The notes under the pieces: model-generated
The model's database searches: none
Told to the model about the DNA's origin: nothing
What the model saw: only the letters and a program-made list of their open reading frames with translations
Position numbers and translations under genes: made by a program
Assembly (NCBI RefSeq): GCF_900108565.1
Contig: NZ_LT629971.1
Span: 4,216,001 to 4,280,000 of the forward strand
Direction: 5' to 3'
DNA: 64,000 nucleotides
Origin: Mycolicibacterium rutilum
Lineage (GTDB): Bacteria; Actinomycetota; Actinomycetes; Mycobacteriales; Mycobacteriaceae
Shown here: positions 35,345 through 44,734 of the stretch, piece by piece
Layout of the letters: each line of letters opens with the position of its first letter
Position numbering within the stretch: the stretch's first letter is position 1

Positions 35345-36631
35345 TCAGGGCAGCCCGCCGAACAGCGGGCTGAGCACCATCTGGATCGGGTCCGGCGGCG
35401 GTGGTGCCGGCGCGGGCGGTGCCGGCACCGGATCAAGCGGTGCCGCCGGGGCGGGTGGAAGCACCGCGGGTGGCGGAAGCACCGGCGCGGGCAGTAACGG
35501 CGCCGGAAGGATCTGCGGCGCGGGCGCGGTCGCCACCACCGGTGCCGCGGGCGCCGGAGCTACCGGCGCGACCTCGGCAGGCGCTTCGGCGACGGCGGGC
35601 ACCGCCTCCGGCACCGGCTCCGCTTCGGCCACCGTGGGGACCTCGGGCGCGAGGTAGACCTCCGCGACAGGTGGCGCTTCGGGGACCGGTGCGGCCGCCA
35701 ACTGCTGCACCACCGCGGGCGGTTTCGGCGCCGACGGCACCGCATGCACGCTGATCGACGTCGTCGAGGCCGTCGAGGAACTGGCCGCCTCGGTCGGCAC
35801 CGGGGTTTCCTCGTCGGCGGTGAACTCCGGACCGATCGCGAACAACGCGACCGCCGCGACCGCGACCACGGTCGCAACACGGGCATGCGGCTTGAACCGA
35901 GCATACGAGCGCGGCCTCGACGTCGCGAGCCGCACGGTCTCCTCCGCGACGTCGGCCTTTGCCGCCGGCTCCGGCTGGACCACCGCGCGTAGGGCGGCGC
36001 CGCGTGCCAGCGCCAGTTGCGCGTCGTCGGAGGCGACGACCGGCATCGGCAGCGCCTCGTCGAGCGTGCCCGCGATGAGTTCGAGGTCGCCCCGCGTCCC
36101 GAGCAGATACAGGCTTTCGGGCTGCGAGCGGTTGACCTCGAAGACACCCGTCAGCCAGCGCGCGATGCCGTCGGCGCTTTCGCGCATCTGCGTCGTCGCC
36201 GTCCGCACGAAGTTGTACAGCACCGACACCACGGTCACCGCCGACGGTTCGACCACGCACAGCGCGCACCGGTCGAATCCGAGGTGACGGCCGTACGCCT
36301 GCGCCCACTCCTGGGTGGCGTCCGCGAGCGGGACAGCGGCCACCGTGTCAAAGCCCATGTCGGGCAACGATTTCAACAGCAGCGCCGCCTTCGCCTCGAC
36401 GTCGTTGCTCCACGTCAGGCCGATCATCCGCACCTGGTGGCCGCTGGCCTCGGCGATCGCCCGCGCCCCGCGGACCGCGGCTTCATGCTTGGTGATGTCA
36501 CCGTCGGTGGCGACGTCGGAGAGCACGGAGAAGTGGTCGTGGTCGAGGGTGAGCGCATCGGCGCCGGTGCCCTGTTGCAGCACCCAGGCGATTCCGGACG
36601 ACGTCATCGACATGCCGAGCACCGTGTCCAC
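35345..36631 (-). CDS. DUF7159-type membrane protein with Pro/Ala-rich tail
   Basis: A 428-residue mycobacterial protein. The N-terminal half resembles an actin/Hsp70-like ATPase fold typical of DUF7159 (VDTVLGMSMTSSGIAWVLQQG, GARAIAEASGHQVRMIGLTWSND, ALARGAALRAVV). One membrane helix lies near 255-272 (ATVVAVAAVALFAIG), and about 130 outside residues are almost entirely Ala, Pro, Val and Glu. This tail could span the cell wall. Function unknown. GTG start after AAGGTGAGG. Confidence 0.72.
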   Translation of the reverse strand: MDTVLGMSMTSSGIAWVLQQGTGADALTLDHDHFSVLSDVATDGDITKHEAAVRGARAIAEASGHQVRMIGLTWSNDVEAKAALLLKSLPDMGFDTVAAVPLADATQEWAQAYGRHLGFDRCALCVVEPSAVTVVSVLYNFVRTATTQMRESADGIARWLTGVFEVNRSQPESLYLLGTRGDLELIAGTLDEALPMPVVASDDAQLALARGAALRAVVQPEPAAKADVAEETVRLATSRPRSYARFKPHARVATVVAVAAVALFAIGPEFTADEETPVPTEAASSSTASTTSISVHAVPSAPKPPAVVQQLAAAPVPEAPPVAEVYLAPEVPTVAEAEPVPEAVPAVAEAPAEVAPVAPAPAAPVVATAPAPQILPAPLLPAPVLPPPAVLPPAPAAPLDPVPAPPAPAPPPPDPIQMVLSPLFGGLP

Positions 36632-36830
36632 GCTGCCTCACCTTCGTCGATGTTCGATTCATGCCGTGCCCGCCCTGAGGGTGTCGCCGGGCGCGGCGAA
36701 TCGAGCATAGTTTGCTCCGCGGTGCGGGGCACGTCGAAGCGGAGATGAGCTTCGGCGCTACCGCAGATATCGCGGCGCTGTGTCAGGTGTTACATATGGG
36801 GCTCATCTGACGGATGAGCCGAAACGGCGG

Positions 36831-37268
36831 TCAGCCTCCTGCGCCGCCCGCGCCGCCTGCACCTCCGGCGCCGCCCGCCCCACCGGCGCCACCTGCACCT
36901 CCGGCGCCGCCGGCACCACCCGCGCCCCCGGAGCCTCCGGCGCCTCCGCCGTCCTGCCCGCCCTGGCCGCCTGCTCCGCCGCGGCCGCCGGGCGCACCGT
37001 CCGGCCCGGCCGGGCCGTCGGGCCCGTCCGCACCGTCGGGTCCGCGTTGTGGCTGCTCAGAGGGCGACGGCGAGGCCGGCGGCGGCGTCGTGCTTGTGGC
37101 GCGAGGCGCGGACGGCTCCGAGGGTCTGGAGGTCGCCGAGGTGGTTTCGGGATCGCTCGGCGTCGAACCGGCATCGCAGCCGGTCACCCCCAGGATCACC
37201 GCGTGTGCGCCCGCGATCGCTGCGACCGCGAACCGTCGTCCACCGGCGAACAAACGCCGCCCTGACAT
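36831..37268 (-). CDS. Collagen-like Gly-rich lipoprotein
   Basis: A 145-residue lipoprotein. The signal sequence ends in the lipobox VTGC, followed by a Ser/Thr/Pro linker. A collagen-like stretch (GPDGADGPDGPAGPDGAPGG) comes next, then Gly-Gly-Ala triplets reaching the stop codon. Such Gly-x-x tails may form extended surface fibres. ATG 37268 is chosen because GGGGGAG lies upstream; ATG 37283 is the alternative. The repeats make the DNA prone to length variation. Confidence 0.65.
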   Translation of the reverse strand: MSGRRLFAGGRRFAVAAIAGAHAVILGVTGCDAGSTPSDPETTSATSRPSEPSAPRATSTTPPPASPSPSEQPQRGPDGADGPDGPAGPDGAPGGRGGAGGQGGQDGGGAGGSGGAGGAGGAGGAGGAGGAGGAGGAGGAGGAGG

Positions 37269-37476
37269 CTTTGTCTCCCCCATGCCGCCACCGTAGCCGA
37301 GTTTGCTCGGTGAATGTCCGGTTAACGCGACGGTAAATTTCTCGGCGGCCAGGCGACGTGCCACCGATAGAGAATGTCGGCGTACGCAACGAGTCGCGCC
37401 GACACGGAATTGGTTAACCAGGCTGCGCAGTTCGCTGCAGCGCGATTCCGACTACCCGCTGAGGACCCTCATCTGG

Positions 37477-37495
37477 TAGGACTAAGGCGGTCCTA
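37477..37495. repeat. Inverted repeat upstream of second mmpL
   Basis: TAGGAC and GTCCTA are perfect arms around a 7-bp spacer, 37 bp before the mmpL GTG. It has the same 6-7-6 geometry as the repeat before mmpS at 31136 but a different sequence. Possible operator. Confidence 0.4.
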
Positions 37496-37532
37496 ACAAC
37501 GTCGGGAGGAGCTCCGCCGAGGTGAATTCCTG

Positions 37533-40388
37533 GTGAGCGCTCCGACCCAGCACGCCCAGGCCGCTCGACGGTCTCCGTTGGCCAAGTGGATCCGCCGGTT
37601 GTCGATCCCGATCATGATCGGCTGGCTCCTGCTGATCGGCGTGTTCAACATGACCGTCCCGCAGCTCGAGGTCGTCGGCCAGATGCGGTCGGTGTCGATG
37701 AGCCCGTCGGAAGCCCCGTCGGTGATCGCGATGAAGCGCGTCGGCGAGGTCTTCGAGGAGTTCAAGTCCGACAGCGCGGCGATGATCGTGCTGGAAAGCG
37801 ACGAACCGCTCGGCGGCGAAGCGCGGCAGTACTACGACCGGCTCGTCGCCAAGCTCGAGGCCGACGACAAGCACGTCGAACACGTGCAGGACTTCTGGGG
37901 CGACCCGCTCACCGAGGCGGCGGCGGTCAGCGCGGACGGCAAAGCCGTCTACGTCCAGGCCTACCTCGCAGGCAACATGGGCGAGGCGCTGTCGAACGAG
38001 TCGGTCGAGGCGGTCCAGCAGATCGTCGACGGTCTCCCGGCCCCGCCCGGGCTGAAGGTCTTCGTGACCGGCGGATCGGCTCTGGTCGCCGACCAGCAGA
38101 TCGCCAGCGACCGCAGCATCCGGATCATCGAATACGTCACGTTCGCGGTCATCATCACGATGCTGCTGCTGGTCTACCGCTCGATCGTCACCGTGCTGAT
38201 CACGCTCGTGATGGTCGTGCTGGCGCTGGCGGCCACCCGCGGCGCGGTGGCGTTCCTCGGCTATCACGAGCTGATCGGCCTGTCGACGTTCGCGACCAAC
38301 CTGTTGGTGACGCTCGCGATCGCCGCGTCGACCGACTACGCGATCTTCCTCATCGGGCGCTATCAAGAGGCCCGCACCCTGGGCGAGGACCGGGAGTCGG
38401 CGTTCTACACGATGTTCCACGGCACCGCGCACGTCGTGCTGGGCTCGGGCATGACGATCGCCGGCGCGACGTTCTGCCTGTCGTTCACCCGGCTTCCGTA
38501 CTTCCAGTCGCTCGGTGTGCCGCTGGCGGTCGGGATGACGACCGCGGTGCTCGTCGCGCTGACGCTGGGACCGGCCATCATCACCGTCGCCAGCCGGTTC
38601 GGGCTGCTGGAACCCAAACGCGCCATGCGCATCCGGGGGTGGCGCAAGATCGGCGCCGCCATCGTCCGCTGGCCGGGTCCGGTGCTGCTCGCGACGGTGT
38701 TCCTGTCGCTCGTGGGGCTGCTGGCCCTGCCCGGCTACCGGCCCAACTACAACGACCGCCTGTACCTGCCGCCGGATCTGCCGGCGAACCAGGGCTTCGC
38801 CGCGGCCGAGCGGCACTTCTCGCCGGCCACCATGAACCCCGAGCTGCTGCTGATCGAGAGCGACCACGACCTGCGCAACTCGGCCGACTTCCTGGTCATC
38901 GACAAGATCGCCAAGGCCGTGTTCCGGGTGCCGGGGATCTCGCGGGTGCAGGCCATCACCCGGCCCAACGGCAAGCCGATCGAGTTCAGCACCATCCCCG
39001 CCCAGCTCAGCCTCAGCGGTGTCAACCAGGAACTGAACCAGAAGTACATGGACGACCGGATGGCCGACATGCTGGTCCAGGCCGAGGAGATGCAGGTCAA
39101 CATCGACACCATGTCGCGCATGATGGCGTTGATGGGCGAGATGAGCGCCACCACCCACAGCATGGTCGAGAAGACCCGCACGATGACCGTCGACATCGCC
39201 GAATTACGGGACCACATCAGCAATTTCGACGACTTCTTCCGTCCGATCCGCAACTACTTCTACTGGGAACCGCACTGCTACAACATCCCGATCTGCTGGT
39301 CGATGCGGTCGGTGTTCGACGTCATCGACGGCACCAACCTGCTGACCGACAACGTCCAGGAGCTGCTGCCTGATCTCGAACGCCTCGACGCGCTGATGCC
39401 GCAACTCATGGCGCTGATGCCCGAGCAGATCGAGACGATGAAGAACATGAAGCAGATGATGCTGACGATGCACGCCACGCAGGGTGGTTTGCAGAAGCAG
39501 CAGGCCGCGCTGACCGAGAACCAGTCGGCGATGGGCGACGCGTTCAACGACTCATGGAACGACGACACGTTCTATCTGCCGCCGGAGATCTTCGACAACG
39601 AAGAGTTCAAGCGCGGCATGGAGAACTTCATCTCGCCCAACGGGCACGCGGTGCGGATGATCATCCAGCACGAGGGTGATCCGTTGAGCGCCGACGGCAT
39701 CGACCGCATCGACGCGATCAAGCAGGCCGCCAAGGAGGCGATCAAGGGCACTCCGCTGGAGGGTTCCACGATCTACATCGGCGGTACGGCTTCGGCGTTC
39801 AAGGACATGCAGGAAGGCAACAACTACGACCTGATGATCGCGGGCATCCTCGCGCTCGCGCTGATCTTCACGATCATGTTGATCATCACCCGCAGCCTGA
39901 TCGCGGCCGCGGTCATCGTGGGCACCGTCGTGTTGTCGCTGGGCGCCTCGTTCGGTCTGTCGATCCTGGTGTGGCAGCACATCCTCGGGGTCGAACTGCA
40001 GTTCATGGTCATGGCCATGGCGGTGATCATCCTGTTGGCCGTGGGCGCGGACTACAACTTGTTGCTGGTGGCGCGGCTGAAAGAGGAGATCCACGCCGGG
40101 CTGAACACCGGCATCATCCGCGCGATGGGCGGCAGCGGCTCGGTGGTGACCGCGGCCGGCCTGGTGTTCGCGTTCACGATGATCTCGATGGTGGTCAGCG
40201 AGCTGACGGTGGTGGCACAGATGGGCACGACGATCGGCATGGGTCTGCTGTTCGACACGCTGGTGATCCGCGCGTTCATGACGCCGTCGATCGCTGCCCT
40301 GCTCGGCCGCTGGTTCTGGTGGCCGCAGTTCGTCCGGACCCGGCCCAAGCCCGCTCCGTGGCCGACGCCGGCGAAGACCGACGCCTGA
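37533..40388 (+). CDS. mmpL: MmpL-family RND transporter, second paralogue
   Basis: A 951-residue RND transporter highly similar to the MmpL at 31651. It has the same porter domains, Met-rich coiled coil (MKNMKQMMLTMHATQ) and Asp-Tyr relay pairs (STDYAIFL near 267, GADYNLLL near 840). Unlike the first copy it has no adjacent mmpS or small secreted genes. It may share the MmpS encoded 6 kb away. The GTG start has GGGAGGAG about 24 bases upstream and no close ribosome site, so the start is less certain. Confidence 0.88.
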   Translation: MSAPTQHAQAARRSPLAKWIRRLSIPIMIGWLLLIGVFNMTVPQLEVVGQMRSVSMSPSEAPSVIAMKRVGEVFEEFKSDSAAMIVLESDEPLGGEARQYYDRLVAKLEADDKHVEHVQDFWGDPLTEAAAVSADGKAVYVQAYLAGNMGEALSNESVEAVQQIVDGLPAPPGLKVFVTGGSALVADQQIASDRSIRIIEYVTFAVIITMLLLVYRSIVTVLITLVMVVLALAATRGAVAFLGYHELIGLSTFATNLLVTLAIAASTDYAIFLIGRYQEARTLGEDRESAFYTMFHGTAHVVLGSGMTIAGATFCLSFTRLPYFQSLGVPLAVGMTTAVLVALTLGPAIITVASRFGLLEPKRAMRIRGWRKIGAAIVRWPGPVLLATVFLSLVGLLALPGYRPNYNDRLYLPPDLPANQGFAAAERHFSPATMNPELLLIESDHDLRNSADFLVIDKIAKAVFRVPGISRVQAITRPNGKPIEFSTIPAQLSLSGVNQELNQKYMDDRMADMLVQAEEMQVNIDTMSRMMALMGEMSATTHSMVEKTRTMTVDIAELRDHISNFDDFFRPIRNYFYWEPHCYNIPICWSMRSVFDVIDGTNLLTDNVQELLPDLERLDALMPQLMALMPEQIETMKNMKQMMLTMHATQGGLQKQQAALTENQSAMGDAFNDSWNDDTFYLPPEIFDNEEFKRGMENFISPNGHAVRMIIQHEGDPLSADGIDRIDAIKQAAKEAIKGTPLEGSTIYIGGTASAFKDMQEGNNYDLMIAGILALALIFTIMLIITRSLIAAAVIVGTVVLSLGASFGLSILVWQHILGVELQFMVMAMAVIILLAVGADYNLLLVARLKEEIHAGLNTGIIRAMGGSGSVVTAAGLVFAFTMISMVVSELTVVAQMGTTIGMGLLFDTLVIRAFMTPSIAALLGRWFWWPQFVRTRPKPAPWPTPAKTDA

Positions 40389-40390
40389 CG

Positions 40391-41719
40391 TCAAGCCTTG
40401 GCGCGCACGCAGATTCGCGCAGCTGCCAGGGCCCCGATGAAGCAGCCGAGCATCGCCCATCCCATCGATCCGGTCAGGCCGTTCTTGGCCAGCAGCAGCA
40501 GCGCGACCCCGGACGCGATCACCAGGGCGCCCGCCGCCGTGGACGCCGCGCCGGTGGCCGCGGCAGGCGCGTCCCACCACGGCAGCCGACGGTGCTCGAG
40601 CGGCGACAGCAACCGGAACATCACGAACATCACCACCGCGAACACCGCGGCCCGCAGCGCCAGTCGAGCCCAGAACCCTGGCGCGTCAACGTCATAGGCG
40701 TCGAGGCCAGCGGCGTGCAGTGAGAACGCGGCGATCGCGATCGCGACGATGTGCCACAGGTACAGCGTCATCGCTCCCCCGTTGCCGACGGCGACGACGT
40801 ACCAGACCCGCGGCCGCCGCGCCCACCGCTGGATCCATCCCGCGGCCGCGACGAACGCACACGACATCCATGTGCAGTGCAGGGCCAGCAGCAGGGTCGG
40901 CGGGGAGACGTTCGACAACCGCTCGGTGCCGGTGACGACGAGCGAGACCTCGTACGGCCCGGCCATCGCCAGCGCGATCTGCGCGGCGAGCGCACCGGCC
41001 GCGACCGCGAGCGCGGTGCGGTGGGCGATCAGCCGGCGGGCGTAGGCGACACCGATGACGACGGGGATGAGCCAGACGACGACGAAGTTGGGCACACCTG
41101 CCATGGCGCTGCCCGCCGCGATGCGGATCGCGTCGATGAGCCCCGCGCCGACAAGTAGACCGGCGACGACGGCCGCGGCGGTGCGGCCGGTGGTCAGGCG
41201 GGTCAGCAGCGGGACGAACGCCAGCACCACGAGGTAGACACCCAGGAACCACAGCAGCGCCACGGATTCGCGACCGAGGTCGGCGGCCGATTCCGCGCCG
41301 AGGGTCAGCCGGACACCGAGCAGCGCCACCGACCACACCGCGAGGTACCAGAACACCGGGCGGCACAACCGCTGCGCGCGGGTGAACAACCACGAGCCCC
41401 AGGCCCGGCCGCGGTGCCAGCCGTAAGCCCCTGCGGCACCGCCGGCCAGGAAGAACAGCGGCATGACCTGCACGACCCAAGTGATCGGCGTGAGGGCGGG
41501 GATCTCGCCGAGGATGTTGCCGATGCGGACGCCGTCGTCGATGGTCGCCAGCAGCAGCGCGCAGTGCCCGAAGATCACCACGACGAGCGCGCCCAGCCGC
41601 GCGACGTCGATGGCACGGTCGCGGTCCGGCGGGGTGTCGGCGGCGAACTTGTCGGCGCGGGACGCAGGAGTGGTCAGCGGCATGGGTTCAGGATGCCCGG
41701 CGTCGTGGTCAGCGGCCAT
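40391..41719 (-). CDS. Acyltransferase-3 family membrane protein
   Basis: A 442-residue integral membrane acyltransferase. The family signature RDRAIDVARLGALVVVIFGHCALLL, with its His, is near residue 45, followed by about ten helices (ITWVVQVMPLFFLAGGAAGAYGW, FWYLAVWSVALLG, LWFLGVYLVVLAFVPLL). Members acylate sugars or lipids of the envelope. The start is uncertain: ATG 41719, eight bases after the monooxygenase stop, or ATG 41683. It converges with the second mmpL. Confidence 0.78.
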   Translation of the reverse strand: MAADHDAGHPEPMPLTTPASRADKFAADTPPDRDRAIDVARLGALVVVIFGHCALLLATIDDGVRIGNILGEIPALTPITWVVQVMPLFFLAGGAAGAYGWHRGRAWGSWLFTRAQRLCRPVFWYLAVWSVALLGVRLTLGAESAADLGRESVALLWFLGVYLVVLAFVPLLTRLTTGRTAAAVVAGLLVGAGLIDAIRIAAGSAMAGVPNFVVVWLIPVVIGVAYARRLIAHRTALAVAAGALAAQIALAMAGPYEVSLVVTGTERLSNVSPPTLLLALHCTWMSCAFVAAAGWIQRWARRPRVWYVVAVGNGGAMTLYLWHIVAIAIAAFSLHAAGLDAYDVDAPGFWARLALRAAVFAVVMFVMFRLLSPLEHRRLPWWDAPAAATGAASTAAGALVIASGVALLLLAKNGLTGSMGWAMLGCFIGALAAARICVRAKA

Positions 41720-41727
41720 GAGTAGTA

Positions 41728-43167
41728 CTACGTGTCGCTGCCGAGCAGCCGCCAGTACGCCGTCTCGCGTTCGGTCATCGTGTTCGACGTGATGGCCCCG
41801 AACGCCGCCGCGTCGCGGGCGAACCGCTGCGTCGCGTCGGGTGCCGCGTCGGGTCCCTCGAGGCGAAAGCAGCTGGGCGCGAGCGGGCCGAAGAGCAGGG
41901 CGCGGTGGAGCCCCGGCCAGTGTGACAGGGTCGGCTCGACGCCGGCGGCCCGCGCGAACGTCACCGCAACCAGGTTCATCCGCGTCTTCTGAGGTTCCCC
42001 GGGTGGCCGCTCCGGGGTGACGACGGGCGGCTCGACGAGCCCGGCCCAGGCGTAGGCGATCCAGCGCGCCTGCAGCTCCAGCGGCACGAAGTAGCCGCCG
42101 GACTGGTCCCACATCCCGACGAACGCCAGTCCCGGTAGCTCCGGGTGGAAGGTGTGGCGGTCCAGCACGCGGTGCATGGTCTCGTCGAGAAACGGCATGG
42201 CGACCCGGAAACCGGTGCCGAACACGATGCCGTCGAACTGCTCGCTGCGCCCGTCGGCGAACGTGACGCGATCACCGGCCACCGCAGTCAGCCACGGCCG
42301 CACCACGATCCGGCCCTCGGCGACCAGCGGCAGGTAGTGCTGACTGAGCGTGACACCGGCGACCGAGAGCGACGGGTGCGGGGCGGGCGCGCCGTACTGC
42401 TGCGGCTCGCCGGCCGCCTCGAGCACGATCTCTTTGAGCTGCCGGTCGATCTCGTCGGCGGGCAGTCGTTCGGCGGCCAGCGCGCCGTAGCGGGTGAACA
42501 CGCGGTGGTCGGTCGGCACACCGCCGGCGAGCTTGGGCAGCACGTAGCGCTGGCGCCGCTGCGTGAGAACGACGCGGTCGGCACCGGCGAAGACGAGTTC
42601 GGCGGTGATCTCGAGCGCGCTGATCGCTCCGCCTGCCACCAGGACCCGCTTGCCGCGGTAGCGCGCCGGGTCGCGGAAGTCGTAACTGCTGTGTGCGCCA
42701 ACCGAACCCGTGAAGGTGTCCAGGCCGGCGACGGCCGGGAGCACCGGGGTCTGGAAGCGCCCGGTCGCGACGACAACGCGCTCGAACGTCTCGACCCCGC
42801 TGTCGGTCGCGACGAGCCATCCGCCGTCGGTGCGACGCACCCGCCGGACCCGGGTGCCGAGCCGCGTGATCGCCGGTAGGTCGAACTGGTCGGCATAGCG
42901 ATGCAGGTAGCCGAGGACCTCGTGGTTGGACGGGAAGGTGGCCCCGGGCCCGGGATCGAGGTCGCCGAAGGCGGTCAGGACGCGGCTGGTGTTGGTGTGC
43001 ATCGCCGGCCAGACACCGCTTCGGCCCGGCCGGCCGGTCCATTGGCCGCCGATCTCGTCGCCCTGCTCGAAGATCGTCGTCGTGAAGCCCTGCGACCGCA
43101 GCCAGCGGGCCGCGACCAGCCCGCCGGGACCGGCGCCGATCACCGCGACACGGCCGGTTGCGGTCAT
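41728..43167 (-). CDS. Flavin-containing monooxygenase
   Basis: A 479-residue class B flavin monooxygenase-like protein. The FAD site VAVIGAGPGGLVAARWL starts at residue 8, the FMO fingerprint region is GSVGAHSSYDF, and the NADPH site is VLVAGGAISALEI. These enzymes oxygenate N, S or carbonyl compounds (the last by Baeyer-Villiger reaction). It is in operon order with the acyltransferase downstream. Substrate unknown. Confidence 0.82.
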   Translation of the reverse strand: MTATGRVAVIGAGPGGLVAARWLRSQGFTTTIFEQGDEIGGQWTGRPGRSGVWPAMHTNTSRVLTAFGDLDPGPGATFPSNHEVLGYLHRYADQFDLPAITRLGTRVRRVRRTDGGWLVATDSGVETFERVVVATGRFQTPVLPAVAGLDTFTGSVGAHSSYDFRDPARYRGKRVLVAGGAISALEITAELVFAGADRVVLTQRRQRYVLPKLAGGVPTDHRVFTRYGALAAERLPADEIDRQLKEIVLEAAGEPQQYGAPAPHPSLSVAGVTLSQHYLPLVAEGRIVVRPWLTAVAGDRVTFADGRSEQFDGIVFGTGFRVAMPFLDETMHRVLDRHTFHPELPGLAFVGMWDQSGGYFVPLELQARWIAYAWAGLVEPPVVTPERPPGEPQKTRMNLVAVTFARAAGVEPTLSHWPGLHRALLFGPLAPSCFRLEGPDAAPDATQRFARDAAAFGAITSNTMTERETAYWRLLGSDT

Positions 43168-43246
43168 TGCCGTTCGTCCATCGGGCCTCCCCCGTGGCGG
43201 AATCTACGGCAGCACGCGGGACTTGACCTGCCAACCGCGCAAGAGG

Positions 43247-43284
43247 CGGCCGGCCCGCCACCGGGGGGTGTGACGGGCCGGCCG
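43247..43284 (-). terminator. Strong GC hairpin after the small secreted gene
   Basis: Two perfect 11-bp inverted arms, CGGCCGGCCCG and CGGGCCGGCCG, flank a 16-base loop. The hairpin lies 11 bases past the stop of the minus-strand gene ending at 43296. No T-tract follows, as is common for mycobacterial terminators. Confidence 0.6.
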
Positions 43285-43295
43285 GGTGGGGATGG

Positions 43296-43607
43296 TCAGG
43301 GCAGACGGGTGAGCACGGGCAGCTTGTCCGCGGGCAACGTGGGGCGGATGCTGGCGCCGTTGCGCTGGGGGGCGGTGGTGGTCGTGATCTTGCCGCCGCG
43401 GCAGGAGACGATCTTGCCGTCGACGAAGACGTCCTGGCCGTCGTCGATCGGGATGGGATAGCCGTCGGCGTCGGTGTAGGTGCAGCCGCCGCTGGGCGTG
43501 GGCCCGTTGTCGACGGCGTGTGCGGTGGCCGGGGTGAGCACGAGCACGGCGAGTGCGCCGAGGAGCGTGGCGGCGTAGCGGGAGCGGGAGACGGTGGTCG
43601 AGCTCAT
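43296..43607 (-). CDS. Small secreted protein
   Basis: A 103-residue exported protein. The signal peptide ends in ATAHAVDNG, and the mature part contains a Cys pair (SGGCTYTDADGYPIPIDDGQDVFVDGKIVSCRGG). The C-terminal portion is Thr/Pro-rich. Family unknown. GAGAGGA precedes the ATG, and a strong hairpin follows the gene. Confidence 0.65.
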   Translation of the reverse strand: MSSTTVSRSRYAATLLGALAVLVLTPATAHAVDNGPTPSGGCTYTDADGYPIPIDDGQDVFVDGKIVSCRGGKITTTTAPQRNGASIRPTLPADKLPVLTRLP

Positions 43608-43978
43608 CGTGGGGTCCTCTCGGGAGTGGGTGGTGCGGGTGCTGTGAGAGGAATGATTCCGAGCTGACGGGGGTGTCCGTAATCGCCGCCGGGCCAGTCT
43701 TCTGCGCCGCGGGGATAGGTTTTCCTATCCGCGAGGTAAGGGTGGGATCGTCGCGGTTATCCGAGAATTGTTGGCCTGCAACGAAATAGGTGTATTGCCC
43801 TGGTTTGGGCGCGGAGGCGGCAGCTTAATCGTTACCACAACCGTTGCGCATCGTTATCCGAAACTCCGCAGATATCGCCGAGTCGGCGGCACCGCTGGTA
43901 CACCATGGGCTTCCGTCGCGATTTCGGGGGACATCGCCACGGTGGTCGGTTGAAGAAGGCTGCGTTGGGGAGGGACAT
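43608..43978. other. Intergenic region with perfect hairpin
   Basis: No gene is supported here. At 43713-43730 GGATAGG and CCTATCC are exact inverted arms around TTTT, a possible operator or a terminator-like hairpin. A short palindrome (GGAAT-G-ATTCC) lies near 43651. Promoters for the two divergent genes must lie here, but I could not place a convincing -10. Confidence 0.4.
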
Positions 43979-44665
43979 ATGCGCCGATCCACGGCGGCGC
44001 TCGGCGCCGCGATGGTGTGTGTGCTGGTGGGCGGGTGTGCGGACACGGTGAGCAACGCGGTGTCGACGACGACCACTCGCACGATGGTCCCCCGTCCGCT
44101 GGTGGCTCGCGAGTTGCCGGAACTGCTGTTGAGCCCGGGAGAGGTCGACGCCGCGATGGGGGCGGTGGGGATGGCGGTGACGAGCACGCAGACGGTGATG
44201 TCGGACAACAGCGCGACCATGGCGCCGCGGGAGTGCCTGGCGGTCGACGGCGCGGCCGAGGCGCCGGTCTACGTCGACAGCGGCGCGACCGCCACCCGCG
44301 ACCAGAGCCTCAACGACGGGGACAACTTCGCCCATTACCTCAAGCAGGCGGTGGTGCTGTTTCCGTTGGTTCGCAAGGGCCGCGCCTTCTTCGACGCATC
44401 CGCTCAGCAGTGGCAGGCGTGCCGTGAGTACACGCATCTGCAGAGCGGCACGCAGTGGACCGTGGGCCGGGTCGCGACGGAGAACGATGTGCTCAGCGTC
44501 GTGGCGACGCAGCGCGACGCGGCTGCACCCGGATGGGCGTGCGGGCGGGCGCTGGCGGTGCGGAACAACGTCGTCATCGACGTCAACACGTGCAGCGCGA
44601 AGCCCGCGGACTCGGCGGTGCGGATCGCCAACCAGATCGGCGAGAAGGTCGCGGCCCGGTGGTGA
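43979..44665 (+). CDS. PknH-like sensor-domain lipoprotein
   Basis: A 228-residue lipoprotein with lipobox VGGC near residue 20 and an extracytoplasmic domain resembling the PknH sensor domain: LLLSPGEVDAAMGAVGMAV, PRECLAVDGAAEAPVYVDSG, and Cys residues in the QACREYTH, GWACGRALAVRNNVVIDVNTCS region that would form disulfides. Such proteins sit on the outer face of the membrane and may bind lipid or cell-wall ligands. The ATG is preceded by GGGGAGGG. Confidence 0.78.
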   Translation: MRRSTAALGAAMVCVLVGGCADTVSNAVSTTTTRTMVPRPLVARELPELLLSPGEVDAAMGAVGMAVTSTQTVMSDNSATMAPRECLAVDGAAEAPVYVDSGATATRDQSLNDGDNFAHYLKQAVVLFPLVRKGRAFFDASAQQWQACREYTHLQSGTQWTVGRVATENDVLSVVATQRDAAAPGWACGRALAVRNNVVIDVNTCSAKPADSAVRIANQIGEKVAARW

Positions 44666-44734
44666 GCGATTCGCCGGAAGCGACGAGGGGTACTTCTCCC
44701 CCTGTCCACGTGAACTGCGGGGGAAGGCGAATCG

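Noticed and set aside
36814..37296. Proline-rich plus-strand frame
   Set aside because: It is the complement of the Gly-Gly-Ala lipoprotein repeat, and the lipobox and signal sequence support only the minus strand.
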